This document shows positions 1 to 5,490 of a stretch of DNA of 5,799 bases, piece after piece. Under the pieces are notes generated by a model. The model made no database searches, was not told the origin of the DNA, and saw only the letters and a program-made list of their open reading frames with translations. Position 1 is the stretch's first letter. Every line of letters begins with the position of its first letter. The translations under genes and the position numbers were made by a program. Source of the DNA: Promethearchaeota archaeon (GTDB lineage Archaea > Asgardarchaeota > Lokiarchaeia > Sigynarchaeales > SOKP01); NCBI GenBank assembly GCA_004524425.1, contig SDNN01000179.1, forward strand, positions 1 to 5,799, written 5' to 3'.

Positions 1-1
1 C

Positions 2-88
2 ATTAATTCATTAAGTTTCTTATTGATATATTTATGGTACAACGGATATTATGCCATTCTGAAACTAGTTGCAGATTTAGAAGATTGA
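2..88 (+). CDS. Possible C-terminal end of an upstream gene (partial)
   Basis: An open frame enters from the left edge and runs 28 codons to TGA at 86-88. The peptide begins with a hydrophobic, aromatic stretch (LSFLLIYLWYNGYYAILKLV) and ends in the acidic tail ADLED. This would suit the last membrane segment and tail of a membrane protein. The other two plus-strand frames close at once with TAA. T-rich DNA follows (115-121, 145-149), as expected after an archaeal gene. The frame is too short to identify a family, and an open frame of this length can arise by chance, so this is a tentative call. Confidence 0.3.
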   Translation: MNSLSFLLIYLWYNGYYAILKLVADLED

Positions 89-297
89 AAAATTACCTTT
101 TTCAAATATAATTACTTTTTTATAAAATTAATAATAATTCTCTCTTTTTGACCTTTAAAGAGCATAGTAAAATTGTGTTTAAATAAAATTTTTTAAGTAG
201 GAATCATACAACTAATTACAATTAAGTTATGAATTGTGTTCTTATTTGTAGAAATAAAATCTTTAATTGCTAAAGTATGTTTAATAGGTGAAAATGA
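89..297 (+). promoter_or_regulatory. AT-rich leader and promoter region of rpl10e
   Basis: This stretch holds no convincing gene. Two archaeal TATA-like boxes are visible: TTTATAAAA near 118-126 and TTTAAATA at 178-185, the latter a good match to the archaeal consensus. Initiation about 25 bases beyond the second box would give a leader of around 90 bases. A Shine-Dalgarno-like AGGTGA lies at 286-291, six bases before the rpl10e ATG. Two tiny frames start in the leader (229-273, 14 codons; 277-291, 4 codons). Nothing supports their being translated. Confidence 0.45.
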
Positions 298-924
298 ATG
301 GCGCATAAACGACCTTGGAGATGTTATCGGGAATGGACGAGAAGACCTTACCAACATAAACGTTCTTCGAATCATAGAAGAGAATATGCTCGTGGTGGGT
401 CCCAGAGTAAAATACAACGCTTTTGGGGAGGTAATAAATTTAAAGATTGGGATGATTTCGATCTAGTTATTGGGTTGAAAATTGAGGACCAAGTTCAAAT
501 TTCTTCCAATGCATTGGAAGCTATGAGGGTTGCAGTTAATAGTGTATTGCTCAAGAAAGTTGGGAGACAGAATTTCAGACTTCGAGTGAGACCAAAACCA
601 TTTCAAAAATTTAGAGAAAATAGAATGTTGGCCTTTGCGGGAGCGGATAGAGTACAATCTGGAATGAGGAATTCATTTGGAAGAGCAACCGGTGTCTGTG
701 CACGTGTTAAAGCTGGTCAAGTAATAATGGATGTTGGGATTGATATGCGCAATTTAGAGTTAGTAAAAAAACGCATGAAAGTTGCGTCATATAAGCTTCC
801 GAGCAGCTGCCAAATTGTTTTATTGAAATATAAATCAACAGATATATTAAAAAGAGCAGGTTTACCATTATATAATGCAGATAAGAGAAGAGAAATAGGT
901 TTACATCAAGTAGAGATTGCATAA
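298..924 (+). CDS. rpl10e: 50S ribosomal protein L10e (uL16 family)
   Basis: This is a large-subunit ribosomal protein of the archaeal/eukaryotic L10e type, the counterpart of bacterial L16. It binds 23S rRNA near the A-site tRNA and peptidyl-transferase region. The family N-terminus is present (MAHKRPWRCYREWTRRPY, residues 1-18), as is the diagnostic block AGADRVQSGMRNSFGRATG at residues 114-132, followed by GQVIMDVG at 140-147. The start is fixed: in-frame TGA codons lie at 289-291 and 295-297, directly before the ATG, and AGGTGA at 286-291 is well spaced as a ribosome binding site. At 208 residues it exceeds the usual archaeal length of about 170-180. The extra residues form a basic C-terminal tail of about 30 residues after the conserved core (from about residue 178). 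It appears to be transcribed alone. Confidence 0.96.
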   Translation: MAHKRPWRCYREWTRRPYQHKRSSNHRREYARGGSQSKIQRFWGGNKFKDWDDFDLVIGLKIEDQVQISSNALEAMRVAVNSVLLKKVGRQNFRLRVRPKPFQKFRENRMLAFAGADRVQSGMRNSFGRATGVCARVKAGQVIMDVGIDMRNLELVKKRMKVASYKLPSSCQIVLLKYKSTDILKRAGLPLYNADKRREIGLHQVEIA

Positions 925-1142
925 TAACATTTTAGTTCATTTTCTTTTATCTTAATATAGTAGTTATGCAAGTTTTCTCATAGATTTTAGAGCAAATATT
1001 ATTTAAGCTTAATAGTAAAAATAAACCTTTTTTTAAATAAAATAAAATGCTTAATTTCATTGGAGAGCATATAAATTGAATAATAGTCATTAATATATCT
1101 AAAATAAGCAATTAAATTAAAGTAAAATTTTTTGATCCAGAA
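925..1142 (+). promoter_or_regulatory. Intergenic region with T-rich terminator-like tract and promoter boxes
   Basis: No gene is seen here; the longest ATG frame is 10 codons, at 1048. Just after the rpl10e stop, the T-rich stretch 928-953 resembles an archaeal intrinsic terminator, without a strong hairpin. Two TATA-like boxes could serve the next gene: TTTAAATA at 1032-1039, which would leave a leader of about 80 bases, and TTAAATTAAA at 1112-1121. The second is centred about 26 bases before the TTG start at 1143, as expected for a leaderless transcript. No Shine-Dalgarno motif precedes 1143, which favours the second box. Confidence 0.4.
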
Positions 1143-2516
1143 TTGATTGATCTAAAGCCCTTTTTTAATCCAGAAAGTATTCTAATAGTTGGAGTTTCAA
1201 GAAAAGAATATACTTTCAATTACACGATTTTGAAGAATTTACTTGAAATCTTTTATCGTGGTAAAATTTATATTTTAAATCCAAATGCAGATGAAATATT
1301 AGGGATAAAATCATACCATTCCTTAGAGAATTTACCAGAAACTCCCCAGTTAGCTGTAATTGTTTTGGGGAAACAAATTCTTACAACATTTGAACGTTTA
1401 GCTAAATTTGGAATTCAATATATTGTTATTGAATCAGAATTGCAAGCAGATTATGAAGATCAACTATTATTTCAGAATGAGAACATCTCCCTCTTAAATC
1501 ATTTGAATAAAATAGCAGAAAAATATCATGTCCAATATATGGGTCCCTCTATGATAGGCATTATCAATTTTATTAATAATTTCACAACCTCAATAATTCC
1601 TGTTCGACAGCATATAATGAAAAAAAATAGAAATATTAAATCAGGTGCAAGTTATATTGCCCAATCCGGTGGATTAGCAGGTGCATTAGGCTGGTGGTCT
1701 CCAAGTCAAGATGTGCCTATATCTAAGGTAATCCATTTAGGTCTAGGATTTAATATTAGAGAATCTGATGTAATAAATTATTTTCTAAATGATGAAAGGA
1801 CCAAAGTAATATTGCTATTTTTAAGGGAAATATCTGATGATTTAATTAACGCTGTTAAATTATGTGCCCCGAAAAAACCAGTATTATTTTTTTATGTAGG
1901 AAAACAACAAGAACAAGAGATAAAACTTAAAAAGGTCGGTGGTTTAGCAGTCGAGAATTATATTGAATTATTTGATTTTGCTAAAATCTTTCTTTGGTGC
2001 CCTGAACCTATGGGTCCGAATTTAGGGATAATTGGCCCTAGTAGCGGAGCAATCCATATAATCGCAAAGGAAATGCGTAAACAAAATCTTTCATTAGCTA
2101 AACTTGATAATAACCATAGAGAGAGAATCCTAGAAAAAGTAGGAGGTTCAACTTGTATTTCAGGAAATCCGGTTGATTATTGGCCTCCAGACCGATTTAT
2201 AGGCACAAAAATTTGCGGAATTTATAATACATCATCTCATACTCTTCTTGAAGATAAATCTGTAAATGCTTTAATATTAGCATTAGAATTTTTTATAGAA
2301 ATTGAGTTTGATTTTAGTATCTTCGAGAAGATAAAACAAAAATATCCAAATAAACCAATAATAGCGACTTTAATTCAAGCGGAGAATGAAGGTGCGAAAA
2401 GGGTAATTGATACAGCCTCTGAATTAAAAATACCTGTATTTGAAAATGAAGTAGAAAGAGCCGTTAGAGGTTATCGACTATTATTTGATTATTATTCGAA
2501 AATAAAAAGGAAATAA
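1143..2516 (+). CDS. CoA-binding, NDP-forming acetyl-CoA synthetase alpha-like protein lacking the phosphohistidine loop
   Basis: This protein belongs to the acyl-CoA synthetase (NDP-forming) alpha family (COG1042-like). Residues 5-135 form the CoA-binding Rossmann domain (FFNPESILIVGVSR, then GKIYILNPNADEILG). Residues 167-285 form the first succinyl-CoA-ligase-like domain (SYIAQSGGLAGALGWW), and residues 290-450 the second (SGNPVDYW at 340-347). The 457 residues match a stand-alone archaeal alpha subunit of about 460. In active enzymes, the motif SHTGSLAG and the helix after it carry the histidine phosphorylated during catalysis. Here residues 253-270 run from GKQQEQEIKLKK straight to VGGLAVENYIELFD, so about 20 residues including that histidine seem to be missing. 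GPNCLG is also changed to GPSMIG. No beta (ATP-grasp) gene is adjacent. It probably binds CoA or acyl-CoA but does not act as a classical synthetase; a regulatory or altered role is inferred. The start is TTG, because no ATG, GTG or other TTG lies between it and the in-frame stop at 1113-1115. Confidence 0.85.
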   Translation: MIDLKPFFNPESILIVGVSRKEYTFNYTILKNLLEIFYRGKIYILNPNADEILGIKSYHSLENLPETPQLAVIVLGKQILTTFERLAKFGIQYIVIESELQADYEDQLLFQNENISLLNHLNKIAEKYHVQYMGPSMIGIINFINNFTTSIIPVRQHIMKKNRNIKSGASYIAQSGGLAGALGWWSPSQDVPISKVIHLGLGFNIRESDVINYFLNDERTKVILLFLREISDDLINAVKLCAPKKPVLFFYVGKQQEQEIKLKKVGGLAVENYIELFDFAKIFLWCPEPMGPNLGIIGPSSGAIHIIAKEMRKQNLSLAKLDNNHRERILEKVGGSTCISGNPVDYWPPDRFIGTKICGIYNTSSHTLLEDKSVNALILALEFFIEIEFDFSIFEKIKQKYPNKPIIATLIQAENEGAKRVIDTASELKIPVFENEVERAVRGYRLLFDYYSKIKRK

Positions 2517-2524
2517 AAACAAAA

Positions 2525-3796
2525 TTAATTAAAAATATTTTCCAATTCTTCAGGCACTTCTTGTTCTTCATCCATTAATGATAATGCGTATACCTTCTCC
2601 CCACAATCGCATTCTTTTCCTTCAAAAAGATAAAATTTAAACTCATTTTTCCAATTACAAACTTGGACATTATCAATTTCTACAATCTCTCCACACATAC
2701 AATATATCGCCATTTCAGGACTATAATTGGGAAGAATAATACTCTCATCCTGCGTCGCTTTGGTAAATTCGCATTTATTTAACATATCATTAATTTCATC
2801 AGCTAAATTATCTTTTAATGTTGGAACAAAGCTATCAATTATACCATCTTTTGCTTTTATGTTTTTAAAAACTATAAAATTCTTTTCTGGAATTTCTTCT
2901 AAAGCTTTTTCAGTAGATTCATATTGTTGAGCTAATGATTCAGGTATTGGAAAGGGTTCAACTCCCTCAGGATATACGAATTGAACAAAAAATTGGGTTG
3001 TACCTTTTTGGGCTTTTTGATTAATGACTTCTAGATTTTCATAGTCTCTACTATGTAATACAAATTTTATCAACTGCAGTGGTATTTTCAAATCTAAAAG
3101 TTTTGAGCGAACGTTTTCTAAAATGTCACCTACGAACCCCTTAAGTATCATAATGTCCTCTCGATTATTCGTATAGAATTCCATTTTATTTTCTTCTTTG
3201 AATGTTTGCCATTTTTTTACCAAATAACTTCTTATGAGGTTAGGAGCCATACAAAAGACACATAGAATCGGAAAGAGAATAATATAATCTATGAAAAATG
3301 ATAATACAAATACTAAAACTAACATTGGAATACTTATGTAGATACTTAAATTTCGCATTCGTTTGTCTATAGATTTGTTAATGTCTTTTTCTGAAGCGCT
3401 TTCTTCTGCTTTTTCTTTTAGTTGTTCAAGTATGATATTAATTTGTTTATTCTCAAAACTCTGGTTTAAAAGTTTGTCCTCTTCTGTTTTATCCGAGACA
3501 TTTTCTAAAATTTCATTGATTTGTTCTAAATATTTTTTCATCTCTTTATCCCTGTAAACAAAATCAAATGTTTCTTCAGAAAAATAATCAATAAAACGTG
3601 CAACAAATAGTTTCTTTTCAATATTCTCTAGTGTTCCAGGTTCAAGATTTAATTTTTCTTGTAGTACTTGTGTTTGTGATCTTTTCTGAGGTTTTTTACT
3701 TCCTATTTTACTCTTTAATTTTTCAATTAAGGTTTTTTCTTCCTCTTCCTCTGAAGATTCTGTTACTTCGTTTTCCTTATCTTCTTCTTTTTCCAT
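2525..3796 (-). CDS. Orphan membrane protein: acidic coiled N-terminus, two-helix hairpin, C-terminal paired CxCGE motifs
   Basis: The family of this 423-residue protein is not recognised. Residues 1-50 are low-complexity, acidic then basic, and probably disordered. Residues 55-148 are charged and helical, with coiled-coil character. Two hydrophobic helices follow, about 150-168 and 171-187, joined by a very short turn. They are flanked by KRMR before and VKKW after, so by the positive-inside rule both ends should face the cytoplasm. A mixed soluble domain fills 200-355. The tail carries CMCGE at 366-370, Cys380 and CDCGE at 396-400, a likely metal-binding (zinc-ribbon-like) knuckle, and ends in an acidic stretch. 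There is no signal peptide. The ATG at 3796-3794 has no ribosome binding site but lies about 30 bases after TTTAATAA (3829-3822), suggesting a nearly leaderless message. It converges on the synthetase-like gene with 8 bases between them. The function is unknown; a membrane-anchored scaffold or metal-sensing role is only speculation. Confidence 0.85.
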   Translation of the reverse strand: MEKEEDKENEVTESSEEEEEKTLIEKLKSKIGSKKPQKRSQTQVLQEKLNLEPGTLENIEKKLFVARFIDYFSEETFDFVYRDKEMKKYLEQINEILENVSDKTEEDKLLNQSFENKQINIILEQLKEKAEESASEKDINKSIDKRMRNLSIYISIPMLVLVFVLSFFIDYIILFPILCVFCMAPNLIRSYLVKKWQTFKEENKMEFYTNNREDIMILKGFVGDILENVRSKLLDLKIPLQLIKFVLHSRDYENLEVINQKAQKGTTQFFVQFVYPEGVEPFPIPESLAQQYESTEKALEEIPEKNFIVFKNIKAKDGIIDSFVPTLKDNLADEINDMLNKCEFTKATQDESIILPNYSPEMAIYCMCGEIVEIDNVQVCNWKNEFKFYLFEGKECDCGEKVYALSLMDEEQEVPEELENIFN

Positions 3797-3821
3797 TTTT
3801 TCTAAAAATTTGTGTTTAATA

Positions 3822-3829
3822 TTATTAAA
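3822..3829 (-). promoter_or_regulatory. TATA-like box for the minus-strand membrane protein gene
   Basis: On the minus strand this reads TTTAATAA, centred about 30 bases before the ATG at 3796. That spacing would put the transcription start within a few bases of the start codon. The call rests on position and an approximate consensus match in AT-rich DNA. Confidence 0.35.
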
Positions 3830-3875
3830 TCTCAGTTTTTAATTAAGTTAATCAATTATAAACATAATCTAATTC

Positions 3876-3903
3876 TTACTCTTAATTTTTATTTTTAGAG
3901 TAA
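3876..3903. repeat. Inverted repeat TTACTCT / AGAGTAA
   Basis: TTACTCT at 3876-3882 is the exact reverse complement of AGAGTAA at 3897-3903, with a 14-base AT-rich spacer. It lies between two divergent genes, upstream of both. It could be a regulator site or a hairpin. A 7-base match is not rare in AT-rich DNA, so functional weight is low. Confidence 0.3.
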
Positions 3904-3924
3904 AGTCAAGAATTTATTTTTTCC

Positions 3925-3940
3925 AGAAAACTGGTTTTCT
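3925..3940. promoter_or_regulatory. Near-perfect 16-base palindrome, candidate operator
   Basis: AGAAAAC (3925-3931) and GTTTTCT (3934-3940) are exact inverted copies separated by TG. This compact dyad, with a two-base centre, is the usual shape of a site for a dimeric helix-turn-helix regulator. It sits in the divergent intergenic region, about 100 bases upstream of the minus-strand promoter and about 30 bases before the TATA-like box of the GCS2-type gene. No regulator gene is present in the window. Confidence 0.35.
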
Positions 3941-3968
3941 CACTCAATTTGAATTAAATTTTCTATAA

Positions 3969-3978
3969 TTTTTAAAAT
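3969..3978 (+). promoter_or_regulatory. TATA-like box for the GCS2-type gene
   Basis: TTTTTAAAAT lies about 60 bases before the ATG at 4036. Initiation about 25 bases downstream would give a leader of roughly 37 bases that includes the AGGAG ribosome binding site at 4020-4024. That fits a gene with a leader, unlike several leaderless-looking neighbours. Confidence 0.35.
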
Positions 3979-4035
3979 GAAACCTTTTTAACAATAAATA
4001 GTTTGATTATACAATCCATAGGAGTATGAAACAAG

Positions 4036-4503
4036 ATGTTATTCTATGAAAAAACTCAAGATATAGAAGATTTTCCTTATAATAATTATGAGGTTTTATG
4101 TGGAATTGAAGAAGAATTCTTTATTATCAGTAAGGATGGTACTTTAGGAGAAGCAGCCGATGATATCATGGAAAGAGCTGCTGAATTACTTGATAAAGAT
4201 GAAAATCTTCTCGAAACTCTTAAATTGAAAATTAGAAGTTTAGATGCTGAACCGTCTCCTTCTCAGATAGAATATGTGACCTTGCCCTTACATCCTAAAG
4301 ATTTAGAAGATGCAGTAAAAATGGGGAGAAATTTGTTAGTTAAGGCAGCCTCTAAACTTGGGCTGAAAATTTTCGCCCAGAGTTTACATCCAATTCAAAG
4401 TAATCCTAATCCTATTGTGGGTACTCACATAAATATCTCAATACATGAGAGGAATTATGTTATGAAACCAAATGAATGTTCTCAATACCTTATCACAAAC
4501 TGA
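4036..4503 (+). CDS. Truncated GCS2-type carboxylate-amine ligase (glutamate-cysteine ligase family 2), N-terminal part
   Basis: This resembles the N-terminal half of the GCS2 family (archaeal/bacterial glutamate-cysteine ligase type 2 and YbdK-like carboxylate-amine ligases), ATP-dependent enzymes that join an amine to a glutamate-type carboxylate. Matching landmarks are GIEEEFFI at residues 23-30 (family: G-x-E-x-E-F), EPSPSQIEYVTLP at 72-84 (family: E-x6-E-x2-T), the LHP at 117-119, and GTHINIS at 129-135, equivalent to the metal-binding GxHVHVG. The family is normally about 370 residues. Here a TGA at 4501-4503 ends the protein at 155, so the C-terminal half with its remaining ATP- and substrate-binding residues is absent. 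The segment between HP and GTH is also short by about 30 residues. AGGAG at 4020-4024 lies 11 bases before the ATG; another ATG at 4026 is in a different frame and closes after seven codons. It may be a decaying gene, a sequencing frameshift, or a genuine half-domain protein. Activity is doubtful. Confidence 0.72.
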   Translation: MLFYEKTQDIEDFPYNNYEVLCGIEEEFFIISKDGTLGEAADDIMERAAELLDKDENLLETLKLKIRSLDAEPSPSQIEYVTLPLHPKDLEDAVKMGRNLLVKAASKLGLKIFAQSLHPIQSNPNPIVGTHINISIHERNYVMKPNECSQYLITN

Positions 4504-4547
4504 TTATTTAACTAGGCGTCTTTTTGGTGGATTAGGATTCTAAAATC

Positions 4548-4557
4548 TTAAATTTAA
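4548..4557 (+). promoter_or_regulatory. TATA-like box for the amidotransferase gene
   Basis: TTAAATTTAA is centred about 34 bases before the ATG at 4587, which would give a leader of only about 8 bases. The 83-base gap after the GCS2-type stop otherwise holds no gene. This box suggests the amidotransferase has its own promoter, though cotranscription with the preceding gene cannot be excluded. Confidence 0.3.
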
Positions 4558-4586
4558 TCAAATATAGAAAGTGAATAATAAAAAAT

Positions 4587-5354
4587 ATGAGTAAAATTAA
4601 AAATTTTCAAGATACCATTAAAAAATATTGGAAAAGTTTGACAGATAGTTTATCTAACTATTTGAAAAGAAAAAAAACAATTTATATTATAAATAATTAT
4701 CCTGGTGGTTATCAACCAGAGAGAGTTATTCGCTTAGAAAATATAATTCGATTAAACTATCCTCAAATAAACGTTAGGACGATTCATTATTCTGATATCG
4801 ATATTAAGAAAATAAAAGAAAGTATAGGATTAATTCTTACGGGATCTAGTTTGAATGTCTCCAGTTTTACTAAAAATCCGAAGATTAAAAAAAAATTTGA
4901 AAAAGAAATAAATTTAATCAAACATGAATACAAAAAACCAATATTAGCAATTTGTTTTGGACATCAATTAGCTGCCTATGCTTTTGGGGCGGAAGTCAAA
5001 CGGATGAGTTATCGAACACTCCATAATGATATTTACAAGTTAGAAATAAATCAATCAGACGAATTAATCTCTGCTCAAGAAGTTCACGTGAATCTTAATC
5101 ATAAAGATTATGTTGTACCAAATGATAAAAATTTAAGTAAATATTTCAATATTTTTGCCACCCTATCTATTAATGGATATGAAACGGTTCAATATATGCG
5201 ACATAAGAAGAAACCAATCTATTCAGTCCAATTTCATCCTGAAAATCATATCGCCAATTATAGTTATCCTCCATATTTGGAGGAGAGTGTTATTGATAAA
5301 GCTAAAATAGCTGGTCAAATGATCATTACAAATTTTATATCAATTTGTTTGTGA
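4587..5354 (+). CDS. Class I glutamine amidotransferase (GMP-synthase-glutaminase-like), free-standing
   Basis: This is a class I (triad) glutamine amidotransferase of 255 residues. Such domains hydrolyse glutamine to glutamate and pass ammonia to a synthetase, and some relatives cleave gamma-glutamyl bonds. The nucleophile elbow AICFGHQLAA places the catalytic Cys at 123. YSVQFHPEN at 212-220 supplies His217 and Glu219, so the triad is complete. TGSSLN at 85-90 fits the oxyanion-strand region, and VNLNHKDYV at 168-176 matches the GuaA-type SHxDxV segment. No ATP-pyrophosphatase or other synthetase domain is fused or encoded next door. Residues 1-30 form a basic, amphipathic extension before the domain proper (TIYIINNYPGG from 31). 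No later Met occurs until 140, so this ATG is the reasonable start. It lies 83 bases after the truncated GCS2-type gene, and a joint role in gamma-glutamyl or amide chemistry is possible. The acceptor substrate is unknown. Confidence 0.85.
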   Translation: MSKIKNFQDTIKKYWKSLTDSLSNYLKRKKTIYIINNYPGGYQPERVIRLENIIRLNYPQINVRTIHYSDIDIKKIKESIGLILTGSSLNVSSFTKNPKIKKKFEKEINLIKHEYKKPILAICFGHQLAAYAFGAEVKRMSYRTLHNDIYKLEINQSDELISAQEVHVNLNHKDYVVPNDKNLSKYFNIFATLSINGYETVQYMRHKKKPIYSVQFHPENHIANYSYPPYLEESVIDKAKIAGQMIITNFISICL

Positions 5355-5490
5355 TATGGTTTTTAAAATATATTTTTATTCCTTGAAAGATTTAGATCTA
5401 TGAAAAAAACTCAATAATATTCATCGATTATTAAAAATTGAAATCAAAATCTTCTTTCTTTGATTTAAAATTAAAACCACTGACAAGAAA
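5355..5490 (+). promoter_or_regulatory. Intergenic region with T-rich tracts, inverted repeat and pyrophosphatase promoter
   Basis: Short T-runs at 5360-5364 and 5373-5377 could end the amidotransferase transcript. AAATCAAA at 5441-5448 and TTTGATTT at 5459-5466 are exact inverted copies ten bases apart. The right arm runs into TTTAAAA (5464-5470), a TATA-like box centred about 24 bases before the ATG at 5491. No ribosome binding site precedes that ATG, so a leaderless transcript is likely. A protein bound to the repeat would overlap the TATA box and could repress the gene. No coding frame is seen. Confidence 0.4.

Noticed and set aside
1..51. Possible minus-strand start (CAT at 1-3) of a gene extending left of the window
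   Set aside because: No ribosome binding site and no clear promoter precede it, and only the start codon would be inside the window. The plus-strand frame over the same bases is slightly more plausible.
236..466. Plus-strand 76-codon frame overlapping the start of rpl10e
   Set aside because: It lies in another frame over the well-supported L10e N-terminus, has no ribosome binding site and resembles no family.
463..922. Minus-strand frames of 64 and 71 codons opposite rpl10e
   Set aside because: They are antisense to a conserved ribosomal gene and have no promoter or recognisable product.
1048..1080. 10-codon ATG frame in the leader of the synthetase-like gene
   Set aside because: It is too short, has no ribosome binding site and shows no attenuator-like features; such frames are expected by chance.
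2727..3819. Plus-strand frames of 64-73 codons opposite the membrane protein gene, rich in Phe, Ser and Leu
   Set aside because: Their composition is the antisense of Lys/Glu-rich coding sequence. The minus-strand frame is continuous over 423 codons with coherent domains.
4502..4543. Frame-shifted continuation of the GCS2-type gene (DYLTRRLFGGLGF, then stop)
   Set aside because: It gives only 13 residues and none of the expected downstream family motifs, so one frameshift would not restore a full-length ligase.
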